Shown one piece after another: positions 46,432 to 59,649 of a stretch of 64,000 nt of DNA; position 1 is the stretch's first letter; each line of letters starts with the position of its first letter. Below the pieces are notes generated by a model. It did not search any database. It saw only the letters and a list, made by a program, of their open reading frames with translations, and was not told the DNA's origin. The translations under genes were made by a program, and so were the position numbers. Origin of the DNA: Turnera subulata (taxonomy: Eukaryota > Streptophyta > Magnoliopsida > Malpighiales > Passifloraceae); NCBI GenBank assembly GCA_028386065.3, contig JAKUCV010005683.1, positions 273,324 through 337,323 of the forward strand, given 5' to 3'.

Positions 46432-47956
46432 GGAAATTCTATAACAATGATCTACTCACACAAATAAGAGTCATGCATACAAAATCATTTAATAAGGAAT
46501 TCTATTAAATGATACTCCCACTATATAAATCAAGACAATCATATAAGTAGGCCAAGATCCACATTTCACTACTAGATAAGTCAGCTTTGGCTGATCGCTT
46601 ACTTCATAGCTATTTAGGTAGACAACTCTTGTCAATTACATCTCATGTAACTCTTGGATAGTTGAGCAAACAACACTTGTTCTTGTCTATCTCATAGACA
46701 TTACTCAACTCCTTGCCTCTAAGTCCTTAATCCTATTAAGATGATCTAGTTAAGTCCAAACCCACAATAAGCAGTTCAGATATTACAATTATCCAGTCGC
46801 ACCTTGCTAGGATAAACATAGGCACCTTGCTTTGGCAAAACCTACCTAATGTTGATCTAAGAAATGATGAGTGCTTATCATGGAAGGCAACTAAGAACTT
46901 AATATTTATATCAACAATTGTTTCCATGCATAACAATTATGCCATCACATCTTGCTAGGATAAATATTGGCACCTTGCTTTGGCAAAACCTACCAAATGT
47001 TGATCTAAGCAGTGATGAATACTTGTCAACAATTGTATCCATACATGTCGTGCATGTAATTCACAAATTATATATCTCATATACAATAACAATGCATCAT
47101 ATGCAATATAAGCCGCTACGCAGAGGTAGCACGGCGGTCCCGCTAGCCAGTTAGCGGGCGGGGTCAAGGGGCAGAGCCCCGGCCCAAAAATTATATGAAC
47201 ATCGATGTTTTGAGAATCTGATTCTCCCAACAACTTGGCAATGCTCATGGACATCGATGTCCTATCCTGAACATTGATGTCTTTTGGCCTCTGGAACACA
47301 AGAACATCGATGTCTAGACCTCAACATCAATGTTCAACACTTGAACATCGATGTTTGATTCTTCAACATCGATGTTGGAAGGTTCTGGAAGTCCAAGAAT
47401 TAGGTAGTAGTTTTAAACATCGATGTCTAACCCTTAAACATCAATGTAGGACTCATGAACATCGATGTTCAAACTTGAACATCGATGTTGGAGACCTCTG
47501 CCAATTCAAGTTTCATGGCAGTACTTTTAAACATCGATGTATAGGCCCTAAACATCGATGTTTCTGTCCTGAACATCGATGTTCCCTACTGAACATCGAT
47601 GTTTCAGACTTCTGCCAAGGCCAAAACTCATGTGAACATCGATGTTCAACCATTGAACATCGATGTTCTGGCCTCGATGCACTAGAACGACCATCGTTCC
47701 TTACGAAAACTGACAATCGATTTTCCTTTTGTCGAACCCCTTCGACTTACTGCCAAGAACCTCTTGATTGATATCACATACCAATCAAGTGCTTGTTGTC
47801 AAAATCCTTTTGACACAACCAACCTCAACATATATCGCATATACAAAAATGAATTCAGCATATCACATATACCAAAATGAATTCATCATATCACACACAT
47901 TAAGAAGAACATATCACACATATGCATAACTAAATTCGGTTTAGAGATTCACAAGA
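46432..47956 (-). other. Copia 5' leader with tandem duplication and palindrome array
   Basis: The untranslated region between primer site and gag. A roughly 150-bp tandem duplication (about 46799-47035) repeats the CTTGCTAGGATAAA and GGCACCTTGCTTTGGCAAAA blocks. The palindrome array follows upstream (47198-47667). No ORF is supported. Confidence 0.65.
47198..47667. repeat. Seventeen AACATCGATGTT-type palindromes in copia leader
   Basis: Ten perfect copies (47198, 47344, 47365, 47458, 47478, 47551, 47572, 47592, 47635, 47656) and seven with one or two changes (47250, 47270, 47303, 47323, 47416, 47437, 47530). Spacing within clusters is 20-21 bp, in groups of two or four. It is the same motif and spacing as in the solo LTR at 32620-33306. 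Confidence 0.95.
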
Positions 47957-47969
47957 GGCTCCGCTACCA
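47957..47969 (-). promoter_or_regulatory. Copia primer binding site
   Basis: TGGTAGCGGAGCC on the minus strand, next to the 5' LTR. It is related to the tRNA-iMet site TGGTATCAGAGC. Confidence 0.7.
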
Positions 47970-47970
47970 C

Positions 47971-49476
47971 TGTAAGTAACCAGGCATGCAAACTTGACAA
48001 TCAAGAGCAGCGGAAAGACCCAGAAACCTTGGAGGATCCAAGTGAAGCAACTAAGTCGAACAACAAAATGAACATACCTGAAACGGTTAGGATCTTTCAC
48101 CTAACTGAAGAACCGAATCAGCTAGAGCAAGAAGGATATCCTGCTCCTCTATGGTATCCACACGAACTGTCAATCACAGGCCGGAATCATCTCACGATCT
48201 CCAACCCCCGAGCACTCCCGAACCGTGGTGCTAGCTACGGATTTCCGGGAGTTATGTGGTGTAACTTTCTTTCTCAAAGAATGTGTAAGTGTTTGTGTGT
48301 GTTCTTGCTGGTCTGAAAAACACTCTCAAGGCTCTCAAAAACCAAAATGCCATCAGCCAAAAACCCCAAGCATAATCTAATTATGCCACTCAATTAGTGC
48401 TTATGGTAATGACCAACATAATGGCCCGTCATGATTAAGATACCCATTATCTTGTCTACCACTAAGCACTAATGGGATTACACATCACAAGCAATCGGGT
48501 TTGGCTCAATAATTCTAACAATTATTGAATCAAACCAGCCCAAAACGACCCTGGTCCAACCAGGGTCCAACCATGGTCCAATCATACCTGGTCGAACCAT
48601 GGTCCAACCACGGTTCAACCACCTGCTCGAATAAACGGTTCTATGTGTGTGACCCTGTAGGCACTTGTAACGTCCGGCAATAATTGTAAAATCTCATTTT
48701 GCAATTATAAGCAAAGAGCGGCGTCTAGCAACACATCATTGCTACCCGAACGACAAGATCAGTACTGATTCTATATACCTCGGAACATGTCATCGTCCTT
48801 TCGTCCCATTATCAAGATTAAACCGAGACATGGAAACGTCAATCTCGTATATGTTTAATCTTAGTTTCTTGATCCCCGAGTTAACTGTGTAAAATGGATC
48901 CTAATGATATCACCATATCATATAATCTGAGCATGGCCATGCATTTACAGTTCAACTCTATCAAAAGTCCCATCTGATAATATACCCGTTATATGGGTCG
49001 GACGAATCCCATCTTGATCAATCAAAACCCACTACATATTTATCATATACCCAATGATTATCCTTAAGTCCACCCAGTTACGGATGACTAGGAATAATAT
49101 CAAAGTATACGACTCATATGTTGGGAACCTTGATGATCTCAGGTCTAAGGACAATACATATAAGAACCGCTATCGACAAACATACAATGTTCCATGTAGC
49201 GTTCTTATGTGGGTTGGTCCAGTCCACAAGTTCTCTAACTTGTACCCGTATGTAGAATTCATATCACTTATAAATTGTCAACATACGCTAGTCTTAATTT
49301 TTCATTACAACCCATCCATAATAATAATCGACTAGGAACATTTTATGAATACAAAGTATTCTAGGGTTATAAATATGTACAAGCGATTATCTCATAATCA
49401 TATTTATTGGAATAACCTCAATGTATATACATGACTACAATCATCCATTGATTGGCTTTTGGGCATATTACTAACA
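47971..49476 (-). repeat. 5' LTR of the copia element
   Basis: 1506 bp, near-identical to 41248-42762 apart from small indels, including a shorter GGTCCAACC repeat run. Confidence 0.9.
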
Positions 49477-49481
49477 TGCCC
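49477..49481 (+). repeat. Right target-site duplication of the copia element
   Basis: TGCCC, matching 41243-41247. Confidence 0.9.
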
Positions 49482-49741
49482 CTCGTTGATGAGTCCTTAG
49501 GAACCAAGGACGAAACAACGTAAGATAGGAACCACCAAATTTGAATGATGAATGTGTGGTGTGTGTCAAGTTTTGGAGCATCCCATGCTCCTCTCCAGGA
49601 ATCATCTCAATCTGAAGTTTTGAGGGACGGGCCCTCGAATTTTAGGAATCATCTCATCCCAGGTCTCGGGAATCATTTCATCCCGAGGTGATAGATTCAT
49701 CTCATCTATAGGGTCGTTGACAAGGAATCTTCTCATCCTTG
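49482..49741 (-). other. 3'-most interior of element E
   Basis: Continues E after the copia insertion: CTCGTTGATGAGTCC, then repeated GGAATCATCTCATCC-like phrases. It matches the start of F's interior (51325-51459). It ends where LTR F begins. Confidence 0.65.
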
Positions 49742-51324
49742 TGTGAATACCCGACCCAAAATCACTTAGGCCTATTCACCTATTCCTTTCACTTTCTTCC
49801 TCGGGTCAATCCCACATCATTGGAGTCGCCACCTAAGTTTTATTAGGGACAAAACTTAGGAAAAACCCTCAAATGACTCCTTAGGCAACACGGTCATGGC
49901 GAACCAAAGATATGGGATCGGGGGTTCGTCACGGATGGGAAGATGTTAGGCACCCATCCATGTTGGGTCGAAATCTTGTCCAATCAAAGAGAAAAGTGCG
50001 CCTTGTGCAAGTGTGCAAGTATGCAAGCGTGGAAAACAAAGAAAGGGGGGAGGAAAAGACTTGGCTTGCATCCCGTTGTGAAACCGAGACTACCTACGTA
50101 CCCGAGTGACTGGGGTCAAAGCCACACAGTTCTAAACATGGCACTAATCGGCCACTTACATCATCAAAAGCATCAGCAATCAATCAGCCAGAATCAATCA
50201 AAAAGGGATTTAGGATTACCTTGTGTAGCCCTCCTCTAGCTCCTTGTAATGGGTTGAGTTCTACACCCACCTTCTTGCCACTCCTTAGCTCTATGGTTGA
50301 TCCTCTTCTTGACTCCTCCTTGCTAGACTACTGCTTGCTGCTCCCCATGAAAATCCTCCGGAGTTTCTGCCTTAGAAAATATTTCTAGGCTTGGAGAGCT
50401 AGAGTTTCTCCAAGCAAGAAGAGCTTATGGGTGTGTATGTGAGGAATGTTGTGTGTGTTTTGAAATGTGTGTGAGCGGTCCTATTTATAGTGCTCTGGGG
50501 AGCCTAGGGGCGTGGACTTGCTTAATGGTGAAGATTATGCCCGAAAATCTGGTCCAAAACCACGTACGATCGAAAAAGAAACAAAATCGAAAAAATCGGG
50601 GATTCTGGAGGGTGGTGACCGCCATTGCCAGCGGTCATCCGCTGCATGACCGCCACTACCTGCGGACTTGTATGGATGCCCGGCGGCAGCCGGCGGTCTT
50701 TGCGAGATGGCCGCCGGTCGCCCCGCGTTTCGCCCGTTCTTTACTTTTCGAGCCCCCAATCCCCCTAATTCAGGCCTGATTCGATCCTACCGTGTAATCA
50801 ACCCCTAATCTACCCAGAATCACTCAATTACTTGGTCATCACTCCCTCAAATCATTCCATAATCAAAAGATCACCCATTAACACCCAAAATCATACAAAA
50901 AACACATAATCTACTTAAAAGATAATTAACTCTGACCTTCCACGAAAATCAGAGCTAAAATTGATCTGCAAGAAATGTGTTAATGGGCTGGACAAACTCT
51001 GGAGAATAATTAATTTGGACCCTTAAATTCATTCCTAACCCAAGAATAAATCATCTCATTATTATCGGGTAAAAATAAAAAAGGCCCAAATATATCTTAA
51101 TGCAAATAAACCTTATCATATGTTTTATCCTAAGGCTAAATCATCTCATTAATCCTAGGATTTAAGTGCATAAAGGTTTATGTCATCAAAATACATTGAT
51201 TCTACTAAATTAAAATTCATATCATGCTTGAACCTTGGACCAAATCATCTCATTGATCCTAAGTCTACACATGTACAAAGTCTCATTTAGTAAAATTTCT
51301 GTGGGTCAAATTTGGGTGTTCACA
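49742..51324 (-). repeat. 3' LTR of minus-strand element F, inserted in E
   Basis: 1583 bp, TGTGAATACCCGACCC to GGGTGTTCACA, homologous to LTRs E and D. It is followed on the right by its own polypurine tract and interior (GATGCCCCTCGTTGATGAG), so it is again a 3' LTR. Its 5' LTR is not in the window. Possible TSD CCTTG at 49737-49741, unconfirmed. Confidence 0.75.
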
Positions 51325-51459
51325 GATGCCCCTCGTTGATGAGTCCTTATGAATTAAGGACGAAACAACGTAAGACAAGAACAACCAAAATTGAATGATT
51401 GATGCTCGTGGTGTGTGCTATGGTTTGGAGCATTCCATGCTCCACTCCGGGAATCATCT
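51325..51459 (-). other. 3'-most interior of element F
   Basis: 135 bp homologous to E's interior, interrupted by element C. About 16-20 bp of homologous sequence resumes at 59634 before the viral sequence begins. Confidence 0.6.
51455..51459 (+). repeat. Left target-site duplication of element C
   Basis: CATCT. The right copy, 59629-59633, is CAGCT, with one mutation. Confidence 0.65.
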
Positions 51460-54400
51460 TGAAACGCCCGAGTCCCAATTTATTAATATAAAATAGAATT
51501 TAAATATAAAATGACTAAATTGCCCTTACCATTTCCGGGACACGAAAAAAAACCATCAACTAAACACCCGTATCCCAAATAACCCATTAAATTAATTACA
51601 ACATGAGAAGTGACCAAAATGCCCTTCTCTCTGGGATACGATATCAACAGCATAATCAACACACAATTATACAATTAATTATACAAGGAAGCGAGTATGC
51701 AGCGGAAGACAAAACATATAATAACATGTATGCAGTGAACTCTATGGATCCGACCCGAGGGGAAAGCACCGCCACCTGCTGATATGCACCACTGCTCAAT
51801 GAGCAGTTAACCTGAAAAAGACTATGAGGGGGTGAGACCAACCACTGTCTCACCGCAAACAATTAAACCAAAGTATACAACTACAAATCAACCACAAATA
51901 CACCAACATTAAGCAAAAACAATCACAGTGCACAAGCAAGTCACAACACCCAACACACTTAATCACCAGACTTCAAACCATCACTTATCATTACTTATAT
52001 TATTATCGTTGTTATTAGGTTTAAATATTTTATTAGGGCCCTCTACTGTGTGCGTCGAGCTCGGTCCCGTCTCTTGAGACAACCAGGGCATAAGCCCAAT
52101 ATAATCAGGGCAAGGCCCAATACAATCAGTGAGAGAGAGAGAAAGACAGAGAGAAAGAGGGAGATAGAAAGGGAGAGATAGAAAGAGGGAGGTAGAACCG
52201 GTCATCACAGACCCATATGCTAAACCGCATATACCATGCTATCCCGCATGAAATCCCGAGGGGTATCACTTCCCTCTCGAACCAACTGGTCAACAGCCCC
52301 ACAGTAGAATTATTATAGTATGTTATTCTCAATTATGCTTAAAGAGTTGTGCCATACGTTATGATGAAACAGGATTATGTGGTTTTAATATCTTTTCCTC
52401 AAGTCCGGGCCTTCAGCCCTCAAGTCACCACACGAACCACAGTCATAAATCAATTCTTAATCATAACAACATATCATGCTCAACTAGCATACCATATCAT
52501 ATAGGCTCACAGTTCACATGATTAGGCACTCAACAACAAAGATATCATCATCATGATACACCGTGCAACAACAACATCAACACAACAGGCATACACACAT
52601 GCAGCTTTAAATGCCAAACAAATATTATCACTTAATGAACCACAACAAATAATCGAGTATTGTAGGCAGTTCGCATACAAAGGTTTATATGTCCTCACCT
52701 GGGCCATAATAATTGCCTCGGAAGCCGAAGCCTCATCCCGTCTTACTTTCCTATGTCCACAGTATCCTACGAACATACACATCATATAAGATGATTTATA
52801 CTCAACAAATAAATTAATGCATGCCAATGCATGATCTCGAGTATAAACCGTAATACTAGGCCCGTTACAGAGAGATTCGGGTCTAAACCCAACTCAAAAC
52901 CAATTTTATACCCGGGCCTAAAGCCCACATCATAAAAACCATTGGGCCTAAAGCCCATCTTAAATTATTTCATTTATTAGGCTTAAAGCCCATTCCATAT
53001 CCATAAATCAAATAAGAAGTTATTGGGCTTGGGCCCGATCAGTCATAACAATCACATTATTTAATAACCCGAGCCCAGCCTTTCCGGCCTAACGGTCCTA
53101 TCCGCGTCGGTAGGATCCCGGCCACGCACCTCTCAACTCGTCACACTCGGTTTCCACTAACTCTATTTCTTTGTAATACATCGATTACTTCTATTAAGAA
53201 CATGACTTGCTCGGAAAAAGAATAAACGACATCAAATAAGAAGTTATTGGGCTTGGGCCCGATCAGTCATAACAATCAGTCCTATCCGCGTCGGTAGGAT
53301 CCCGGCCACGCACCTCTCAACTCGTCACACTCGGTTTCCACTAACTCTATTTCTTTTTAATACATCAATTACTTCTATTAAGAACATGACATGTTCGGAA
53401 AAAGAATAAACGACATCGTCCGAAAGTTACCGTGTAAGGCCGGTTAAAAATTATCGTCTCGCTGGAAAAAGAGTCTGTCTTGCCGGATTCTGGGCAGCCC
53501 TAGCCGGAAAATTTCTGAGCTGGCCGGATTCCGATCAGTCCGCCGGAAAATCCCCAAAATCAACCAAGAAACAGCCACAACAGTTCTGCTAAAACCAATC
53601 AACGCCCAACCATATTCATCCCAACAACATCCAATTAAATCAACACAAACACCCACTGAACACATATATATTGATTTAACTAAGGAATTGGGGGAGTTGA
53701 TTCCTTATCCAGAAATCAATCTCAATCTGTCCATGTCGGATTCCCAACAAAAAAATGGCAAATCGAGCCACAACATCTCTGCTGGTATTCGAACCCAAAC
53801 ACATACAGCAAACAATTCAATCACACAATCCCCGCAGCATCCAACGAAAAGAAGAAGAGTTGGAGAACGAATCCTTACCCGAAGCCAAAATCGGATCCGT
53901 CAATCAACTCTAAATCCGACTGACCGTGGAGAACCCACACAGTGTCGAGAGCTGAACGACAACACGGCATGCAACCATCCCTGAACACAAAACCAACACA
54001 CGTCCCGCCGCCAAACAACAATAGACCCGAAAACTATCTCGCGCCGTCGCATCCGCCGTCACCAACACACAACCCGGCGGTGCCGAAAACTCCACCAGCA
54101 ACCATCAACAACCCCGACACCGGCCGCCACAAAACAAAGAAAACCCAAACGGGTTAGTTTTCCCCAACAACAAAAAGAAAAGACGAAGCAAGGGAAAATA
54201 CAGAGGGGCGCGGAACTCACCATGCGACGGCGAAGGGGCGGCGGCGACTCGCGAGCTCGCAGCACTCCTCGCGCATGGAGCACTTCCCCTGAACCTCTTC
54301 CAAACCGTCTCTGCGATCTGTAGCGGCAGCGTGAAGGAGAAAAAAGAGGAATCGGGTGCAGGTGATTATCGGAAAGAAAAGAAAGATGGAAGTGGCGAAA

Positions 54401-54909
54401 GAGAAAGAAAAAGTAAAGAGGTCTGTTGGGGGTGACGGTTGCAGTATCGTGGGGAGTGAGGGTGAGCCATCGGAAGAGAAAAGAAAAGAAAAGGAAGGAG
54501 AGAGAGAGAAGAAATGACGTTTATATACCTAGACGAACCCTAGGATTCGGCCGTACACAAAACTGCGTCGTTTCGCCTTTCCCAGCATCTCAGGTCAACG
54601 CGCTTATGTGACCTAGTCAAAGCACCAGCTTCCTTTGAGTTTAAAGCCTTGACACTCCCAAAACTACGTAGTTTTAATAAAACTACTATGTACTCTTTGT
54701 TTTACCCCGAAACTCCAATCGTTCTCACAGAAACCGACTAAGAATTAATTCCAGAAGTAATAAAACATTCCAAGAAAAATAAATTAATAACAATAATAAT
54801 TTTCTTGACTTAAAATACCCGGAAATTCCATAAGGGTAAAATTGGAAATAAAATTTCAAAAATTCCGAAAATCCATAAAAGTTAAATACCGAAAATCCGG
54901 GGCATTACG
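51460..54909 (-). repeat. 3' LTR of element C
   Basis: 3450 bp, starting TGAAACGCCCGAGTCCC. The terminal CA is mutated to CG. It contains an AG/GA-rich stretch (about 52127-52195) and a partial tandem duplication (53008-53231 repeated at 53232-53415, the second copy lacking about 45 bp). A 98-codon ORF in both LTRs is explained by LTR identity. Confidence 0.85.
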
Positions 54910-56356
54910 ATTCTACCCCACTCAACAAAATTTCGTCCTCGAAATTTGTAAAAAAAAGTCAAGTAACCAATTGCTTAAGTGGCACAACAGGTGTCAACCG
55001 GTATCAAAATACCATTGGCCAAACAACCAAGTAGAACCATCATGTCCATCAATCACATTTCCAAGCAAGAACTTCAATATACCATGTCAATCATTGACTT
55101 TAGTCAACCATGATCAACAGAACATAAGATTAAATCTCTATCCAAAGAATCTTATCCAATCATAATCAACATTATTAATACCAGAATCCATAAACCGTTT
55201 CATTTATCATCAATCAACCAAATATATCCACTCCTTTAATCCGTTACGCATTTCCTCTAACACCGAACCCCAAGTTGTTACCTAAGTAACAAGATCATCA
55301 CCCCCATTGTGAATACCTCGAGACCAAAAATCCATAATCTATCTCATATTTCGAACCTCAAGTATTTCCTTTTCCACATACCGATTCAGCCAAAATAGTA
55401 TAAAATTTCCGGAATATACCTTAGGCACTAGAACCCGATCATTACCAAAATATCATAAATATACTTGTATACCTTGGATTCCTCAACACCCAAACATACC
55501 CTATCACATCACTTACCCTGTCATACTCCAGACATTTAACTCACATCACCCACGACAAGTTCACAAATCTAGCCTTATGACCCAAACATTATCAATATCC
55601 ACAAGAGAAGAGTAAACCTACACCTCCACAAGGGTAGTATAATCGAATCCTCAATATGAACACACTATCGGTATCCTCAACCCGCATTCAAGTGATAACT
55701 TCAACAACAATTCATGATTGAAACTCTTTAATCACAGACACCTTCAATACCTCAAATCGCAACCAAGTTAAATACCTCAAGTATCATTGAAAGACATTTC
55801 CCTAAATATGCCATTTGGTCAACCTCAAATTAATTCAAGAAATTGTCATCTCGAACCCCGAACAAGATTAAATCCATATTATAATTTTCACAAGTAAATT
55901 CAAATCCTCGAGTTCAGATAATCAGACCACACATAACATGATCACCAAGTTTACAGGAATCATTTCCACAAGTGTCATATCAAATCATCCCTTAACAGAT
56001 GTACATCCAAAAGAAAATTGATGGTTCTTACTTATATTGGCCAGTTCCACACAAACACGAAACACAAGCAAAGAGTCAAGAGTCCACACCGACCCTGACA
56101 AAATAATGGACATTCCTCAAAATAAGCCTTGCTACAGCCTAAGCCGTAAACGTAAGCATACCATTTCAACGACAATATCGGGTCGCTCTGACCCTCAGCA
56201 GGTGCGTGTCCTCCACCGGATCCATAGTACGACTCACTATATGAATGCATATGACAATGCAACATACGACTCGAAAAGGAGCAGACTCATGCACATAAGA
56301 ACACAAAAAAAATATACACACATCCCAAAGGATCTACAGCCGGCTCCGCTACCAAC
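54910..56356 (-). other. Interior of element C
   Basis: Non-coding. It begins (plus strand) ATTCTACCCCACTC, the complement of the polypurine tract, followed by AAATTTCGTCCTCGAAATTT. The rest is AC-rich with no similarity I recognise. An ORF at 56037-56393 runs into the LTR and is not supported. Confidence 0.6.
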
Positions 56357-59300
56357 TGAAACGCCCGAGTCCCAATTTATTAATATAAAATGACTAAATT
56401 GCCCTTACCATTCCCGGGACACGAAAAAAAACCATCAACTAAACACCCGTATCCCAAATAACCCATTAAATTAGTTACAACATGAGAAGTGACCAAAATG
56501 CCCTTCTCTCCGGGATACGATATCAACAGCATAATCAACACGCAATTATACAATTAACTATACAAGGAAGCGAGTATGCAGCGGAAGACAAAACATATAA
56601 TAACATGTATGCAGTGAACTCTATGGATCCGACCCGAGGGGAAAGCACCGCCACCTGCTGATAAGTACCACTGCTCAATGAGCAGTTAACCTAAAAAAGA
56701 CTGTGAGGGGGTGAGACCAACCACTGTCTCACCGCAAATAAATAAACCAAAGTATACAACTACAAATCAACCACAAATACACCAGCATTAAGCAAAAACA
56801 ATCACAGTGCACAAACAAGTCACAACACCCAACACACTTAAACACCAGACTTCAAATCATCACTTATCATTACTTATATTATTATCGTTGTTATTAGGTT
56901 TAAATATTTTATTAGGACCCTCTACTGTGTGCGTCGAGCTCGGTCCCGTCTCATGAGACAACCAGGGCATAAGCCCAATATAATCAGGGCAAGGCCCAAT
57001 ATAATCAGGGCAAGGCCCAATACAATCAGTGAGAGAGAGAGATAGATAGAGAGAAAGAGGGAGATAGAAAGGGAGAGATAGAAAGAGAGAGGTAGAACCG
57101 GTCATCACAGACCCATATGCTAAACCGCATATACCATGCTATCCCGCATGAAATCCCGAGGGGTATCACTTCCCGCTCGAACCAACCGGTCAACAACCCC
57201 ACAGTAGAATTATGATAGTATGTTATTCTCAATTATGCTTAAAGAGTTGTGCCATACGTTATGATCAAACAGGATTGTGTGGTTTTAATATCTTTTCCTC
57301 AAGTCCGGGCCTTCAGCCCTCAAGTCACCACACGAACCACAAAGTCATATATCATTTCTAAATCATAACAACATATCATGCTCAACTAGCATACCATATC
57401 ATATAGGCTCACAGTTCACATGATTAGGCACTCAACAACAAAGATATCATCATCATGATACACCGTGCAACAACAACATCAACACAACAGGCATACACAC
57501 ATACAGCTTTAAATGCCAAACAAATATTATCACTTAATGAACCACAACAAATAACCGAGTATTGTAGGCAGTTCGCATACAAAGGTTTATATGTCCTCAC
57601 CTGGGCCATAATAATTGCCTCGGAAGCCGAAGCCTCATCCCGCCTTACTTTCCTATATCCACAGTATCCTACGAACATACACATCATATAAGATGATTTA
57701 TACTCAACAAATAAATTAATGCATGCCAATGCATGATCTCGAGTATAAACCGTAATACTAGGCCCGTTACGGAGAGATTCGGGTCTAAACCCAACTCAAA
57801 ACCAATTTTATACCAGGGCCTAAAGCCCACATCATAAAAGCCATTGGGCCTAAAGCCCATCTTAAATTATTTCCATTTATTAGGCTTAAAGCCCATTCCA
57901 TATCCATAAATCAAATAAGAAGTTATTGGGCTTGGGCCCGATCAGTCATAACAATCACATTATTTAATAACCCGAGCCCAGCCTTTCCGGCCTAACGGTC
58001 CTATCCGCGTCGGTAGGATCCCGGCCACGCACCTCTCAACTCGTCACACTCGGTTTCCACTAACTCTATTTCTTTTTAATACATCGATAACTTCTATTAA
58101 GAACATGACATGCTCGGAAAAAGAATAAACGACATCGTCCGAAAGTTACCGTGTAAGGCCGGTTAAAAATTATCGTCTCGCTGGAAAAAGAGTCTATCTC
58201 GCCGGATTCTGGGCAGCCCTAGCCGGAAAATTTCTGAGCTGGCCGGATTCCGATCAGTCCGCCGGAAAATCCCCAAAATCAACCAAGAAACAGCCACAAC
58301 AGTTCTGCTAAAACCAATCAACGCCCAACCATATTCATCCCAACAACATCCAATTAAATCAACACAAACACCCACTGAACACATATATATTGATTTAACT
58401 AAGGAATTGGGGGAGTTGATTCCATACCCAGAAATCAATCTCAATCTGTCCATGTCGGATTCCCAACAAAAAAATGGCAAATCGAGCCACAACATCTCTG
58501 CTGGTATTCGAACCCAAACACATACAGCAAACAATTCAATCACACAATCCCCGCAGCATCCAACGAAAAGAAGAAGAGTTGGAGAACGAATCCTTACCCG
58601 AAGCCAAAATCGGATCCGTCAATCAACTCTAAATCCGACTGACCGTGGAGAACCCACACAGTGTCGAGAGCTGAACGACAACACGGCATGCAACCATCCC
58701 TGAACACAAAACCAACACACGTCCCGCCGCCAAACAACAACAGACCCGAAAACTATCTCGCGCCGTCGTATCCGCCGTCACCAACACACAACCCGGCGGT
58801 GCCGAAAACTCCACCAGCAACCATCAACAACCCCGACACCGGCCGCCACAAAACAAAGAAAACCCAAACGGGTTAGTTTTCCCCAACAACAAAAAGAAAA
58901 GACGAAGCAAGGGAAAATACGGAGGGGCGCGGAACTCACCATGCGACGGCGAAGGGGCGACGGCGACTCGCGAGCTCGCAGCACTCCTCGCGCATGGAGC
59001 ACTTCCCCTGAACCTCTTCCAAACCGTCTCTGCGATCTGTAGCGGCAGCGTGAAGGAGAAAAAAGAGGAATCGGGTGCAGGTGATTATCGAAAAGAAAAG
59101 AAAGATGGAAGTGGCGAAAGAGAAAGAAAAAGTAAAGAGGTCTGTTGGGGGTGACGGTTGCAGTATCGTGGGGAGTGAGGGTGAGCCATCGGAAGAGAAA
59201 AGAAAAGAAAAGGAAGGAGAGAGAGAGAAGAAATGACGTTTATATACCTAGACGAACCCTAGGATTCGGCCGTACACAAAACTGCGTCGTTTCGCCTTTC

Positions 59301-59628
59301 CCAGCTTCTCAGGTCAACGCGCTTATGTGACCTAGTCAAAGCACTAGCTTCCTTTGAGTTTAAAGCCTTGACACTCCCAAAACTACGTAGTTTTAATAAA
59401 ACTACTATGTACTCTTTGTTTTACCCCGAAACTCCAATCATTCTCTCAGAAACCGACTAAGAATTAATTCCAGAAGTAATAAAACATTCCAAGGAAAATA
59501 AATTAATAACAATAATAATTTTCTTGACTTAAAACACCCGGAAATTCCATAAGGGCAAAATTGGAAATAAAATTTCAAAAATTCCGAAAATCCATAAAAG
59601 TTAAATACCGAAAATCCAGGGCGTTACA
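56357..59628 (-). repeat. 5' LTR of element C
   Basis: 3272 bp, ending GGGCGTTACA. It is the unduplicated version of the left LTR. Confidence 0.85.
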
Positions 59629-59649
59629 CAGCTCATCCCGAAGGTTTGA

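Larger units (their letters stand above)
41248..49476 (-). mobile_element. Complete, decayed Ty1/copia element
   Basis: 8229 bp, minus orientation. LTRs of about 1.5 kb (41248-42762 and 47971-49476) are nearly identical. Minus-strand PBS TGGTAGCGGAGCC follows the right LTR (about 47957-47969) and a PPT (AAGTCGGAGAT) precedes the left one. The gag-pol coding region (42783-46431) has stops and frameshifts. An unusually long leader (46432-47956) carries a palindrome array. Inserted in element E, two bases past its 3' LTR. Confidence 0.9.
51460..59628 (-). mobile_element. Non-autonomous LTR retrotransposon C (chromovirus-like)
   Basis: 8169 bp, minus orientation. LTRs 51460-54909 and 56357-59628 are near-identical apart from a 224-bp duplication in the left one. 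Minus-strand PBS GTTGGTAGCGGAGCCGGC precedes 56357; PPT AGTGGGGTAGAAT lies beside the left LTR. The 1.45-kb interior has no gag-pol and no counterpart of the antisense genes of A and B. The minus-strand NFEDEI codons next to the PPT suggest a chromovirus ancestor shared with A and B. Confidence 0.85.

Noticed and set aside
53688..53984. 98-codon ORF conserved in both LTRs of element C (also 58407-58703)
   Set aside because: The two LTRs are near-identical everywhere, so conservation is not evidence of coding; composition is AC-rich with no recognisable domain.
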